Notes: a model not told the origin generated them from the letters alone. DNA of 55,467 nt from Blautia sp. An81 (GCF_002161285.1 NZ_NFHH01000025.1:1-55467); one strand, 5' to 3'. Shown: positions 15,803-25,750, counted from the first letter of the stretch. Numbers and translations: made by a program.

Positions 15803-18236
15803 ATATATCGACAACAACCTTGTCTGGAACAAGGACAATGAGGTATTCGCCTACTATGAACTGATACCGTATAACTATTCTTTTCTGTCAGCGGAGCAGA
15901 AATTTATCGTCCATGACAGCTTCCGTCAGCTTATCGCACAGTCCCGTGAGGGAAAGATACACGCCTTGCAGATAGCGACGGAAAGCTCCATAAGAAGCAT
16001 ACAGGAGCAGTCAAAAAAGCTGGTGACAGGGCGACTTCGTGATGTGGCGATACAGAAGATAGACGAACAGACGGAAGCCCTTGTTTCCATGATTGGGGAC
16101 AATCAAGTGGACTACCGCTTTTTTATCGGCTTCAAGCTCATTGTGACAGAGGAAAAAGTGAGCCTTGACAGCATGAAAAAATCGGCGTTTATGACGTTCA
16201 AAGAGTTCTTGAATGAGGTCAACCATACGCTGATGAACGACTTTATCTCCATGCCAGATGATGAAATCAACCGCTACATGAAAATGGAAAAACTGCTGGA
16301 AAATAAAATCTCCCGCCGTTTCAAGTTCCGACGCTTGGATAAGAACGACTTCGGGTATCTTATCGAGCATATCTACGGCAGGGACGGTGTGGCGTATGAG
16401 TACTACGAGTATTCGCTTCCAAAGAAGAAGCTGAAAAAGGCAACGCTCATCAAGCAGTACGACCTTATCCGTCCGACCCGCTGTCTGATAGAGGAAAGCC
16501 AGCGATACATAAGGCTGGAACATGAGGACAGCGAGAGCTTCGTGTCCTACTTTACCGTCAATGCGATTGTGGGCGAGCTGGATTTTCCGTCGTCGGAAAT
16601 CTTCTATTTCCAGCAACAGCAGTTCACCTTTCCTGTTGACACTTCTATGAACGTGGAAATCGTCGGCAACCGCAAGGCACTTTCCACGGTAAGAAACAAA
16701 AAGAAAGAGCTGAAAGATTTGGACAACCACGCCTATCAGTCTGGAAGCGAAACCAGCTCAAACGTGGTGGACGCATTAGACAGCGTGGACGAGCTGGAAA
16801 CCGATTTAGACCAGAGCAAGGAAAGTATGTATAAACTTTCCTATGTGATAAGGGTATCAGCTCCCGACCTTGACGAGCTGAAACGACGCTGTGATGAGGT
16901 CAAGGATTTTTACGACGACCTCAATGTAAAATTAGTCCGTCCCGCTGGGGATATGCTGGGGCTTCACTCTGAATTTCTCCCCGCCAGCAAGCGTTACATC
17001 AATGACTATGTGCAGTATGTGAAATCCGACTTCTTGGCTGGTCTTGGCTTCGGGGCGACCCAGCAGTTAGGAGAAAACACAGGTATCTATATCGGATATT
17101 CCGTGGACACAGGAAGAAATGTTTATTTACAGCCGTCCCTTGCCAGTCAAGGCGTGAAAGGGACAGTTACCAACGCTTTGGCGTCTGCCTTTGTGGGAAG
17201 CCTTGGCGGTGGAAAATCATTCTGCAATAACCTTATCGTTTATTATTCCGTTCTCTTTGGGGGACAGGCAGTTATCCTTGACCCTAAATCAGAGCGTGGC
17301 AACTGGAAAGAAACGCTCCCAGAGATAGCCCATGAAATCAATATCGTCAACCTTACCAGCGATAAGGAGAACGCTGGGCTTCTTGACCCGTTCGTGATTA
17401 TGAAGAATGTAAAGGACGCTGAAAGTCTGGCGATAGACATTCTCACATTCCTTACGGGGATTTCCTCTAGGGACGGTGAGAAATTCCCTGTCCTTAGAAA
17501 AGCGGTGCGAGCCGTGACCCAGAGCGATCAGCGAGGGCTTCTCCATGTGATAGACGAGCTACGCAGAGAGGACACGGCGATAGCCCGCAACATTGCCGAC
17601 CATATCGACAGCTTTACGGACTATGACTTTGCACATCTGCTGTTCTCCGACGGAACGGTTAAGAACGCTATCAGCTTGGACAACCAGCTCAATATCATAC
17701 AGGTGGCAGATTTGGTACTGCCCGACAAGGACACCACCTTTGAGGGATACACGACCATTGAACTGCTGTCTGTGGCTATGCTGATTGTCATTAGTACCTT
17801 TGCCCTTGACTTTATCCACAGTGACAGAAGCATTTTTAAAATCGTGGATTTAGATGAAGCGTGGGCTTTCCTCAACGTGGCACAGGGAGAAACGCTCTCA
17901 AATAAGCTGGTGCGTGCGGGACGTGCTATGCAGGCGGGCGTGTACTTCGTCACACAATCCTCTGGCGACGTGTCAAAGGAGAGCTTGAAAAACAATATCG
18001 GTTTGAAGTTTGCCTTTAGAAGTACCGACATCAATGAGATAAAGCAGACCCTTGAATTTTTCGGTATCGACAAGGACGATGAGAACAACCAGAAACGACT
18101 TCGTGACTTGGAGAACGGACAATGCCTGCTTCAAGATTTGTACGGGCGTGTGGGCGTGGTGCAGATACACCCTGTCTTTGAAGAATTACTGCACGCCTTT
18201 GATACCAGACCGCCCGTGAAAAGCGAGGTGGAGTGA
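15789..18236 (+). CDS. VirB4/TraE-type transfer ATPase (Tn916 Orf16)
   Basis: 815-residue cytoplasmic ATPase that powers the type IV secretion channel. Walker A GSLGGGKS is at residues 470-477. Downstream are Walker B FKIVDLDEAW and the motif VYFVTQSSGDVS typical of VirB4. Length is normal for the Tn916 family. It overlaps tcpE at its start and tcpH at its end (TGATGA), so it is part of a coupled operon. Confidence 0.93.
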   Translation: MFPIKYIDNNLVWNKDNEVFAYYELIPYNYSFLSAEQKFIVHDSFRQLIAQSREGKIHALQIATESSIRSIQEQSKKLVTGRLRDVAIQKIDEQTEALVSMIGDNQVDYRFFIGFKLIVTEEKVSLDSMKKSAFMTFKEFLNEVNHTLMNDFISMPDDEINRYMKMEKLLENKISRRFKFRRLDKNDFGYLIEHIYGRDGVAYEYYEYSLPKKKLKKATLIKQYDLIRPTRCLIEESQRYIRLEHEDSESFVSYFTVNAIVGELDFPSSEIFYFQQQQFTFPVDTSMNVEIVGNRKALSTVRNKKKELKDLDNHAYQSGSETSSNVVDALDSVDELETDLDQSKESMYKLSYVIRVSAPDLDELKRRCDEVKDFYDDLNVKLVRPAGDMLGLHSEFLPASKRYINDYVQYVKSDFLAGLGFGATQQLGENTGIYIGYSVDTGRNVYLQPSLASQGVKGTVTNALASAFVGSLGGGKSFCNNLIVYYSVLFGGQAVILDPKSERGNWKETLPEIAHEINIVNLTSDKENAGLLDPFVIMKNVKDAESLAIDILTFLTGISSRDGEKFPVLRKAVRAVTQSDQRGLLHVIDELRREDTAIARNIADHIDSFTDYDFAHLLFSDGTVKNAISLDNQLNIIQVADLVLPDKDTTFEGYTTIELLSVAMLIVISTFALDFIHSDRSIFKIVDLDEAWAFLNVAQGETLSNKLVRAGRAMQAGVYFVTQSSGDVSKESLKNNIGLKFAFRSTDINEIKQTLEFFGIDKDDENNQKRLRDLENGQCLLQDLYGRVGVVQIHPVFEELLHAFDTRPPVKSEVE

Positions 18237-20359
18237 TGAAAGATAGGATAAAGGGGCTTCTGACAAAAAAGAAGCTCTTTCGTTTTTTCAAGATTGCTCT
18301 GATAGTCATTTTTACCTCTATTGTGTTCCTCTCCCTGTTCGGTACGGTAGCTCATGCCACGGGGCTGGTTGATGATACGGTCAATGCGGATAACCTGTAT
18401 TCACAGTACCCTTTGGAAAACTACCAGCTTGACTTCTATGTGGACAATAGCTGGGGCTGGCTTCCGTGGAACTGGCTGGACGGTATCGGGAAGTCCGTAC
18501 AATATGGGCTTTACTGTATCACCAACTTTATCTGGACGATAAGCCTGTATCTAAGCAACGCCACGGGGTACGTCGTCCAGCAGGCGTATAAGCTGGACTT
18601 CATTAACGACATGGCAGACAGTATCGGGAAAAGCATACAGACCTTGGCGGGCGTGACGGAAAACGGCTTCGGAAGTACGGGCTTCTATGTAGGCTTCCTG
18701 CTTCTCATTATCCTTATCGTGGGTATCTATGTTGCCTACACAGGGCTTATCAAGCGAGAAACTAGCAAGGCACTACACGCCGTTATCAATTTCATTGTAG
18801 TGTTCGTGCTGTCCGCTTCCTTTATCGCCTACGCTCCCGACTATATCAAGAAAATCAATGACTTTTCTTCGGACATTTCCACGGCTTCGCTGGATTTGGG
18901 AACAAAAATCATGCTTCCCGACAGCGACAGTAAGGGAAAAGACAGCGTGGACTTGATAAGGGACAGCCTGTTTTCCATACAGGTACAACAGCCGTGGCTA
19001 CTCCTGCAATTCGGCAACAGTGATATAGAGGAAATCGGGGCTGACCGTGTGGAAGCTCTGGTATCGGCTAGTCCCTCTGCCGACGACGGGGCGACCCGTG
19101 AGGACGTGGTGAAAACGGAAATCGAGGATAACGACAACGACAATCTGACGATACCGCAGGTCATCAACCGTCTGGGAATGGTATTCTTCCTGCTCATCTT
19201 CAATCTGGGGATAACGATATTTGTTTTCCTGCTCACAGGCATGATGATATTCTCCCAGATACTTTTTATCATCTTCGCTATGTTCCTGCCTATCAGCTTT
19301 CTTTTAAGTATGATACCCAGCTATGAGAACATGGCGAAACAGGCAATCGTGCGAGTGTTCAATACGATTATGACAAGGGCGGGCATTACCCTTATTGTTA
19401 CGGTGGCTTTTAGTATTTCCAGTATGTTCTACAATATCTCCACCGATTACCCGTTCTTTATGATTGCGTTCTTACAGATAGTGTGCTTTGTGGGTATCTA
19501 CATGAAGCTGGGCGACCTTATGAGTATGTTTAGCTTAAATGCTGGGGACAGCCAGAGCATGGGACGCAGGATATTCCGTCGTCCTTATCTGTTCATGCGA
19601 CACAGGGCTAGGCGTATGGAACGACGTATCGCTGGTGCGGTCACGGCTGGAAGCATGGCGGGAGCTGTGGCGGGAAGTGCCGTTACGGGTGCAGGAAACA
19701 AAAACCGTACTTCCGCTTCAAGAGGGAACAGGAGCAATCAGTCCATAAGTAGCCGAGCGGGTTCAGCCGTAGGTGCGGTGCTTGATACGAAAAACAAGGT
19801 CAAGGACAAGGCAACGGCTGTCAAGGAGAATATCAAGGATATGCCGACCCAGACCGCCTATGCCGTACACTCCGCAAAGGAAAAGGCAAAAGCAAATGTG
19901 TCCGACTTCAAACGTGGCATTGTGCAGGGACAGGAAACCAGACAGAGCGAGCGTGCTGAAAAGCTCCAACAGCACAGACAGAATATTGCTGATAAGCGTA
20001 TGGAGCTTCAAAAGGCACAGGAAGCAAAACAGGTTGGCAGAACGACGGGCGGATCAGCGACAACAGGAGCTACCCGTCCCCATGACAGATCTGTGACCGC
20101 TTCTCCTGCTTCTAAGACCGATACAGGAAAAACGCAGGAAGTCAAGCGTCCTGTCACCACGGATAAGGTACATACCGAGCCAACGAAAGCACAACCTGTC
20201 AAGGAGCGTCCGCTTGCTTCAAAATCTTCTGAACCTGTATTGCAGAAACATGGAACAAGGCTCAATGGTGTGGAGCTGAACCAGCAGACCACCAGAAAAG
20301 AGCGAAACATCAAGAAAGCGACCTTAAACATGACAGGAAAGAAAGGACGTAAGAAATGA
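18236..20359 (+). CDS. TcpH-like polytopic mating-channel protein (Tn916 Orf15)
   Basis: 707 residues. A signal-like first TM (about 18-38) is followed by about seven more TM helices to residue 430, then a long, basic, Ser/Gln/Lys-rich cytoplasmic tail (about 450-700, with Thr/Lys/Pro repeats). This is the TcpH/VirB6-like scaffold of Gram-positive conjugation. The ATG at 18236 overlaps the VirB4 stop; its own stop overlaps the next gene (ATGA). Confidence 0.88.
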   Translation: MKDRIKGLLTKKKLFRFFKIALIVIFTSIVFLSLFGTVAHATGLVDDTVNADNLYSQYPLENYQLDFYVDNSWGWLPWNWLDGIGKSVQYGLYCITNFIWTISLYLSNATGYVVQQAYKLDFINDMADSIGKSIQTLAGVTENGFGSTGFYVGFLLLIILIVGIYVAYTGLIKRETSKALHAVINFIVVFVLSASFIAYAPDYIKKINDFSSDISTASLDLGTKIMLPDSDSKGKDSVDLIRDSLFSIQVQQPWLLLQFGNSDIEEIGADRVEALVSASPSADDGATREDVVKTEIEDNDNDNLTIPQVINRLGMVFFLLIFNLGITIFVFLLTGMMIFSQILFIIFAMFLPISFLLSMIPSYENMAKQAIVRVFNTIMTRAGITLIVTVAFSISSMFYNISTDYPFFMIAFLQIVCFVGIYMKLGDLMSMFSLNAGDSQSMGRRIFRRPYLFMRHRARRMERRIAGAVTAGSMAGAVAGSAVTGAGNKNRTSASRGNRSNQSISSRAGSAVGAVLDTKNKVKDKATAVKENIKDMPTQTAYAVHSAKEKAKANVSDFKRGIVQGQETRQSERAEKLQQHRQNIADKRMELQKAQEAKQVGRTTGGSATTGATRPHDRSVTASPASKTDTGKTQEVKRPVTTDKVHTEPTKAQPVKERPLASKSSEPVLQKHGTRLNGVELNQQTTRKERNIKKATLNMTGKKGRKK

Positions 20360-21363
20360 AGCTAAAACATCTCGCCCTTATCGGCAGTCTGTTTTCCTTT
20401 CTTCTTGCGATAGTGCTTTTCTTTGGTGTGATTATCAGTGCCGAGGACGACGACGGGAGCAGTGGTTCTTCCTCATGGGTAACGGGCATGAACCTGTCCG
20501 CAGAGGTCTTGAAACATCAGCCTATGGTGGAGAAATACGCTAAAGAGTACGGCATTTCTGAGTACGTCCCCTATCTGCTCGCAATCATACAGGTGGAAAG
20601 TGGCGGGACAGCCGAGGACGTTATGCAGAGTTCCGAGAGCATGGGCTTACCGCCTAACTCCCTTGATACGGAAAGCTCAATCAAGCAGGGGTGTAAGTAT
20701 TTTGCGTCCCTGCTTTCTTCAGCAGAAAATCAAGGCATAGAGGATATAAACGTGGTGGTACAGTCCTATAACTATGGCGGTGGCTATATCGGCTATGTGG
20801 CTTCCAATGGAAAAAAGCACAGTTTCACGCTGGCAGAGAATTTCGCTCGTGACAAGTCTGGCGGGAAGAAAGTCACCTACACGAACCCTATCGCTGTTGC
20901 CCGCAATGGTGGCTGGCGATATGCCTACGGGAATATGTTCTATGTGGAGCTTGTCAGCCAGTATCTAACGATTACAAAATTTGATAATGCGACCGTTCAA
21001 AAAATCATGGACGAAGCCCTAAAATATAAGAATTGGGATTATGTCTATGGCGGGAACAACCCTAACACTTCTTTTGACTGTTCGGGGCTGGTTCAATGGT
21101 GTTACGGCAAGGCGGGCATTTCCTTACCGAGAACGGCACAGGAACAGTATGACGTTACCCAGCATATCCCGCTTTCACAGGCACAGGCTGGGGATTTGGT
21201 GTTCTTCCACAGCACCTATGACGCAGGAAGCTATGTAACCCACGTCGGTATCTATGTGGGAAACAATCAGATGTATCACGCTGGCGACCCGATAGGCTAC
21301 GCTGATTTGAACAATAGCTACTGGCAACAGCACCTTATCGGGGCTGGCAGAATTAAGCAATAG
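20356..21363 (+). CDS. Lysozyme-like plus NlpC/P60 cell-wall hydrolase (Tn916 Orf14, TcpG)
   Basis: 335 residues. N-terminal TM (8-28), a lysozyme-like domain (about 55-200) with probable catalytic Glu81 in IQVESGG, then an NlpC/P60 endopeptidase domain with Cys242 in FDCSGL and His296 in THVGIYVG. It opens the peptidoglycan for the conjugation channel. Coupled to tcpH by ATGA. Length and domain order match Orf14. Confidence 0.93.
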   Translation: MKLKHLALIGSLFSFLLAIVLFFGVIISAEDDDGSSGSSSWVTGMNLSAEVLKHQPMVEKYAKEYGISEYVPYLLAIIQVESGGTAEDVMQSSESMGLPPNSLDTESSIKQGCKYFASLLSSAENQGIEDINVVVQSYNYGGGYIGYVASNGKKHSFTLAENFARDKSGGKKVTYTNPIAVARNGGWRYAYGNMFYVELVSQYLTITKFDNATVQKIMDEALKYKNWDYVYGGNNPNTSFDCSGLVQWCYGKAGISLPRTAQEQYDVTQHIPLSQAQAGDLVFFHSTYDAGSYVTHVGIYVGNNQMYHAGDPIGYADLNNSYWQQHLIGAGRIKQ

Positions 21364-21384
21364 AAAGAAAGGAATGGAAATATC

Positions 21385-22278
21385 ATGTTCAAGAAGAAAG
21401 AAAAACCGATAAAGGAAAAGAAAATCCGCACTATGAAAGTGGGGACGCATAAGAAGTCCGTCATTGCCCTCTGGGTGGTGCTTATCGCAAGCGTGAGCTT
21501 TGGGGTGTATAAGAATTTTACGGCTATCGACCAGCACACCACGCATGAGATAGAAACCATACAGCTCCGTTTGAATGACACCAACGGCATAGAAAATTTT
21601 ATCAAGAACTTTGCGAAGTCCTATTACACATGGAGCAACAGCAAGGAAGCTATCGAAGCAAGGACACAGTCTATCAGTGCTTATCTGACACAGGAATTGC
21701 AGGATTTGAATGTTGATACGGTGAGAACGGATATACCGACCAGCTCCACGGTCACGGACGTATTTATCTGGGACGTGGAACAGTCTGGGGAGGACGCTTT
21801 TACTGTTACCTACGAAGTAGATCAGCAGATAAAAGAGGGCGACCAGACAAGGAATGTATCAGAAACCTATACCGTGATTGTTCATGTGGACGCTGACGGG
21901 GATATGGTGATTATCCAGAACCCGACCCTTGCCTCAACTATGGAAAAATCCGATTATGAACCAAAAGCACAGGAAGCAGACAACAGCGTGGACGCTGACA
22001 CCGTCAATGACGCTACGGCATTTTTGGAAACGTTCTTCAAGCTGTACCCTACCGCAACGGACAAGGAGCTTGCCTACTATGTAGAGGGAAATGCTCTTGA
22101 ACCGATAAACGGTGACTACCTCTATTCCGAGCTTGTCAATCCTGTATTTACGGCTGACGGCGATAATGTGAAAGTCAAAGTAGCTGTAAAATTCATTGAT
22201 AATCAGACAAAGGCGACACAGGTATCACAATATGAGCTGACGCTTCATAAGGATAGTAACTGGAAAATTCAAGGATAA
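21385..22278 (+). CDS. TcpC-like conjugal transfer protein (Tn916 Orf13)
   Basis: 297 residues: a basic cytoplasmic head, one TM (about 33-50), then two extracellular NTF2-like domains (about 75-180 and 205-297), the known TcpC fold. It is a VirB8-like channel component. AAAGAAAGGA lies before the ATG. It is the last gene of the transfer operon and is followed by a strong terminator. Confidence 0.88.
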   Translation: MFKKKEKPIKEKKIRTMKVGTHKKSVIALWVVLIASVSFGVYKNFTAIDQHTTHEIETIQLRLNDTNGIENFIKNFAKSYYTWSNSKEAIEARTQSISAYLTQELQDLNVDTVRTDIPTSSTVTDVFIWDVEQSGEDAFTVTYEVDQQIKEGDQTRNVSETYTVIVHVDADGDMVIIQNPTLASTMEKSDYEPKAQEADNSVDADTVNDATAFLETFFKLYPTATDKELAYYVEGNALEPINGDYLYSELVNPVFTADGDNVKVKVAVKFIDNQTKATQVSQYELTLHKDSNWKIQG

Positions 22279-22286
22279 GTAAAACA

Positions 22287-22330
22287 GGCTTGCTTCGTGG
22301 AATACATTGATAAGCAAGCCTGTTTTTTTA
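22287..22330 (+). terminator. Rho-independent terminator of the transfer operon
   Basis: ACAGGCTTGCTT pairs with AAGCAAGCCTGT, followed by TTTTTTT. It is the strongest terminator in the ICE and lies right after tcpC. Confidence 0.9.
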
Positions 22331-22517
22331 AAGTATATCTTTTTGTAAAATTATTGTCTATTAACAGTGGTTACAGTATTTTAATTAAATCCTTTGAATG
22401 TGTTCACCTTATCCGTTTATAAAGTTTGCACAAGTATATTTTACTAACTGCTTATAAGAACAAAGATAGGAATAAGAAATCTCATAACAAGATATAACAG
22501 ATTATATTGGCTGTTTA

Positions 22518-22547
22518 TTGAACTACAAAGGCTCATTAAGATATAAT
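22518..22547 (+). promoter_or_regulatory. Sigma-70-type promoter for the WYL/GNAT genes
   Basis: TTGAAC at 22518, an 18-nt spacer, and TATAAT at 22542. AGGAGG follows at 22562-22567 and the ATG at 22577. The rest of 22331-22517 is AT-rich without a recognisable element. Confidence 0.6.
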
Positions 22548-22576
22548 ACATTTTAGAAATTAGGAGGAATGAGTAA

Positions 22577-23485
22577 ATGAAAATAGAACGTCTTTATGCG
22601 ATAACCGTCTATCTTCTCAATCATGGAAGAACATCTGCGAATGAATTAGCTAAATATTTTGAAGTTTCCGTGCGAACTATCCAGAGAGATATTGACTCAT
22701 TATGTCTTGCCGGAATTCCGATTATTTCAGTAACTGGGGCAACAGGTGGTTATGAAATATCCTCGCAGTTTAAACTTGATAAACATCTTGCCACTTCAAA
22801 TGATTATTCTTATATTTTGACTGCGCTTAAAGGATTGGTTTCGGCTACAAATGATCAAAATGCAAAACATACATTAGAAAAAATATCTCACATATTTAAT
22901 CAAAACAATATGAATATTATATTAGATTTTTCTGTCTTACGAGAAGGTGAGCAAGCTACTCTGCAAACATTGCAAACTGCCATAGTTCAAAAACGTATGG
23001 TAGATTTTATATATACGAATAATAACAATGAAACTCGTGTACACAGTGTAGAGCCGATTGCAGTCTTATACAGGTGGTACGCTTGGTATCTTCTTGCTTA
23101 CTCTAAAATAAAAAACGATTATCGTACCTATAAATTGGTAAGGATGAGGGATTTAAAAATTACGGATATCCCGTTTACAAAAGAACATGACGCTCCAGAA
23201 AGTATTTTGAAAAAGTCTGATAAAACAGATTGTCGTCAATATATAGATGTTGTTGTAAAATGTAAAGAAAAGGCACGGTCGCGGGTTCAAGAATATCTGA
23301 AAGGGAGCGTAATTGAGAACCTTCCGAATGGAAACACGTTCATGAAATTGACCGTGGTGGAAAATGAGCAGTTCTGGCTTGGTACGCTATTGTCATTAGG
23401 TGATGATGTTGAGGTAATTGCACCAAAAGAAATACGTAAACGCCTTTTTAAAGTAGCTTCAAAAATTGTTTCTTTATACAAATAA
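22577..23485 (+). CDS. WYL-domain transcription regulator (YafY type)
   Basis: 302 residues. An N-terminal HTH_11-type winged helix (TSANELAKYFEVSVRTIQRDI) is followed by a WYL domain (about 135-215; core WYAWYLLAYSKIKNDYRTYKL) and a C-terminal WCX extension. WYL proteins sense ligands, often nucleotides or nucleic acids, and repress or activate neighbours. It replaces the tet(M) accessory slot of Tn916. Next to it, after 61 nt, is a GNAT gene, probably its target. Confidence 0.88.
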   Translation: MKIERLYAITVYLLNHGRTSANELAKYFEVSVRTIQRDIDSLCLAGIPIISVTGATGGYEISSQFKLDKHLATSNDYSYILTALKGLVSATNDQNAKHTLEKISHIFNQNNMNIILDFSVLREGEQATLQTLQTAIVQKRMVDFIYTNNNNETRVHSVEPIAVLYRWYAWYLLAYSKIKNDYRTYKLVRMRDLKITDIPFTKEHDAPESILKKSDKTDCRQYIDVVVKCKEKARSRVQEYLKGSVIENLPNGNTFMKLTVVENEQFWLGTLLSLGDDVEVIAPKEIRKRLFKVASKIVSLYK

Positions 23486-23546
23486 CTATGACATACTGTT
23501 GTCATATATACCGTGATATAGTGTTAATAAAAACGGAGGTGCATTT

Positions 23547-24113
23547 ATGTTGAACCCATATGAAAGATGTCCTAAATATGAGAATGAAAACTATATGTTA
23601 AGAATGGTAAGTAAAAAGGACAAGGAAGATTTATTAAAAGTATATTCTGATGAAAAAGCTGTACCATTTTTCAATAGTGATAATTGCGGGGGAGATGACT
23701 TTCATTATACTACTGAAACCAGAATGGAACAAGCAATTGAATATTGGCTGTGGGAGTATGGCAGACAAGGTTTTGTTCGCTGGACTATTGTATCAAAAAC
23801 AGATAACAAAGCAATAGGAACGATTGAAGTATTTAATCGGAAAGCTGATGATTATTTTAATAACTGTGGGTTATTAAGACTTGATTTGAGAAGCGATTAT
23901 GAACAGGAAGAAAGTATTTTTGAAATATTATCGCTTATCGTGCCCTCAGTGTTTGAATTATTTAATTGCCAGATAATTGCAACAAAAGTTCCTCATTTTG
24001 CTTCTGAAAGAAAATTGGCAATAGTCCGGTTAGGTTTCGTTGCTTCTGAAGAAAAATTGATAGGTGGACATGATAAAAAGACTTATACTGATTATTATGT
24101 CCTGCAAAAATAG
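23547..24113 (+). CDS. GNAT-family N-acetyltransferase
   Basis: 188 residues of the RimJ/RimL type: an N-terminal YMLRMVSKKDKEDLLKVY, a central strand WTIVSKTDNKAIGTIEVF and the late GNAT core ERKLAIVRLGFVASEE. The substrate is unknown; such accessory acetyltransferases can modify antibiotics or protein N-termini. CGGAGG lies 9 nt before the ATG. Likely regulated together with the WYL gene. Confidence 0.8.
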   Translation: MLNPYERCPKYENENYMLRMVSKKDKEDLLKVYSDEKAVPFFNSDNCGGDDFHYTTETRMEQAIEYWLWEYGRQGFVRWTIVSKTDNKAIGTIEVFNRKADDYFNNCGLLRLDLRSDYEQEESIFEILSLIVPSVFELFNCQIIATKVPHFASERKLAIVRLGFVASEEKLIGGHDKKTYTDYYVLQK

Positions 24114-24168
24114 AATTGGAGATTTAGAATAAAGGCAATTCTTAAAAAAATGTAGCGGAGTGATATAC

Positions 24169-24584
24169 ATGGGAAAATATTAGTTGCAGAATTTACAGAG
24201 AAAGAAGAAGCTGTTTTTAATCAGTTGGTAGAATGGCTGTCTAATACTTTGTGTACTGCACCTGTTTCTCTAAGCAAGAAATGTAAAGGTTTAGATTTAG
24301 ATTGTTTTACTCGTACTGTTACTGACACCAACGGAAATAAAATACATTTGACCGCTAAAGAATTTGACTTATTATATTTCCTTTCCAGCCACAAAGGACA
24401 GGTATTCACAAAAGAACAGATTTACGAAAATGTGTGGGGCTATGACAATACACCAGACGCAAGCAACCTTTCCTCATTTATTAGAAAGCTAAGACTGAAA
24501 ATAGAACCACACCCAGACAATCCACGATATATCATTACTGTCTGGGGTGTGGGATATAAATTCAGTGGAGAAGAAAAACCGTAG
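24169..24584 (+). pseudogene. Winged-helix (OmpR/PhoB C-terminal) regulator with a 5' frameshift
   Basis: An ATG at 24169 with GGAG in good position reads MGKY and stops. One more A in the AAAA run at 24174-24177 would give MGKILVAEFTEKEEAVFNQL and continue in frame into the long open part from 24225 to 24584. That part is a complete trans_reg_C winged helix (TAKEFDLLYFLSSHKGQVF...GVGYKF). There is no receiver domain, so this is an orphan DNA-binding protein. With the lesion, expression must start internally (GTG 24225, weak) or is lost. Confidence 0.7.
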
Positions 24585-24626
24585 CTGTATTTCACAATTC
24601 ATTGTGATCTGCACGCTACGGTTTTA
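24575..24626. terminator. Bidirectional terminator between convergent regulators
   Basis: AAAACCGTAGC pairs with GCTACGGTTTT, with a T-run on both strands. The loop holds a second perfect dyad, TCACAAT/ATTGTGA. It separates the winged-helix gene from the XRE gene on the other strand. Confidence 0.85.
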
Positions 24627-24986
24627 TCTATTGAACTGATTTCTTACTTCCTTATCCCTACGCATGGCGGATTTTGCACATTTCAGCAGGTCAACTAAAA
24701 ATCGGGTTTCGTATTCGTCGCAATCCTCAAAAATCTCTTTTGATTCTCCCTTGAAAATATTTTGTGAAGCAAGTACATTATCACATAGGAGAACATCAAC
24801 TGATACGGAAAGAGCATTGGCAATCTCAATCAATGTCGGCAGGCTGACTTTCGTTTTCCCTGTCTCCACGTTGCTCATGTGGGCTGGGGTAATATCTATA
24901 AGGTCTGCGACGGCTTCCTGTGTTATTCCTTTCTTAATTCGTGCTATCTTGATACGCTGTCCGATTGCTTTATAGTCTATTTCCAC
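24624..24986 (-). CDS. XRE-family regulator (Tn916 Orf9-like)
   Basis: 120 residues with an N-terminal Cro/C1 helix-turn-helix (IGQRIKIARIKKGITQEAVAD...MSNVETGKTKVS) and a short C-terminal tail. Transcribed against the rest of the ICE, as orf9 is in Tn916, where it is thought to repress the conjugation/excision circuit. Reverse-strand AGGAGAGG precedes its ATG. It diverges from the 25139 gene, so the 150-bp gap between them should hold its operators. Confidence 0.88.
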   Translation of the reverse strand: MEIDYKAIGQRIKIARIKKGITQEAVADLIDITPAHMSNVETGKTKVSLPTLIEIANALSVSVDVLLCDNVLASQNIFKGESKEIFEDCDEYETRFLVDLLKCAKSAMRRDKEVRNQFNR

Positions 24987-25138
24987 AGTTTCCCTCTCCT
25001 TTCTTGCTTTTCATTATTGTAACTATTCACAGAGTGTAATATAATAGTCTGTATAGATGAAACATTTGCGCACTATATTTTTTGATGGATTTTTTTGAAA
25101 TATATCATCAATTTTGAGAAAAGAGGTGTTCTGAACGT

Positions 25139-25363
25139 ATGATGAAATTCAGTAAAAGGGACAGCAGGAAAATGATAAAAGAAATGGCTCGCCTGCATGG
25201 GCTATCTGCTTCAGAAGTCCGTGAACAGATACAGGGGAAAATCATAGACGCAATGAACAGTGACGACCCAGAACAGCAGGCACAGTTTAAGCGTCTGTTT
25301 GGCAACAGTACACCTACACCAGAGGAATTTATCTGTGTTGCCAGCAGACAGCTAAAATTTTAA
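25139..25363 (+). CDS. Small Spo0A-C-terminal-like helix-turn-helix protein
   Basis: 74 residues: FSKRDSRKMIKEMARLHGLSASEVREQIQGKI is similar to the small ICE proteins annotated with a Spo0A C-terminal-like fold. Cytoplasmic, probably a regulator. AAAGAGGTG is before the ATG. It is the first gene right of the XRE repressor and probably under its control. Confidence 0.6.
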   Translation: MMKFSKRDSRKMIKEMARLHGLSASEVREQIQGKIIDAMNSDDPEQQAQFKRLFGNSTPTPEEFICVASRQLKF

Positions 25364-25382
25364 TGATTTAGGAGTGGCTATT

Positions 25383-25748
25383 ATGGGACAAGCGGAGAAG
25401 CAAAAGGAAGTGTTTCTGTCCGTATGCGGACAGCATGACTACAACTTACTGACGGGCAAGGAAGCCATGACACAGACAGATCTTGAACGTATCACCTATA
25501 TTACTATGGCTCTGGGCTATACTTCCTATACACAGGAATTGATTGGTGAACATTTGGACTTGGCGTGCAATGAAGCGGAACGGGCTGACAGGGAATTTGA
25601 CATTCTGCAAGACTATCCAGCCTATTATGATGATGAAAACGTCTATGAACAGAGAGATAAATGGCTGGCAGACTTCATCAGTCAAGTACCGCCAGCAAAG
25701 CAGGACGATATTCGTCAGCTCATTAAAGAAAATACAGAGATTATCTGA
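25383..25748 (+). CDS. Conserved ICE protein of unknown function
   Basis: 121 residues, acidic, mostly helical, with no catalytic motif I can name. TTAGGAG (25367-25373) selects ATG 25383; the GTG at 25374 touches the ribosome site. It follows the Spo0A-like gene by 19 nt and is closed by a terminator. Confidence 0.65.
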   Translation: MGQAEKQKEVFLSVCGQHDYNLLTGKEAMTQTDLERITYITMALGYTSYTQELIGEHLDLACNEAERADREFDILQDYPAYYDDENVYEQRDKWLADFISQVPPAKQDDIRQLIKENTEII

Positions 25749-25750
25749 TA

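Noticed and set aside
16011-16730. 239-codon minus-strand frame in the VirB4-like gene
   Set aside because: Opposite a clearly conserved ATPase; composition is that of a complement frame.
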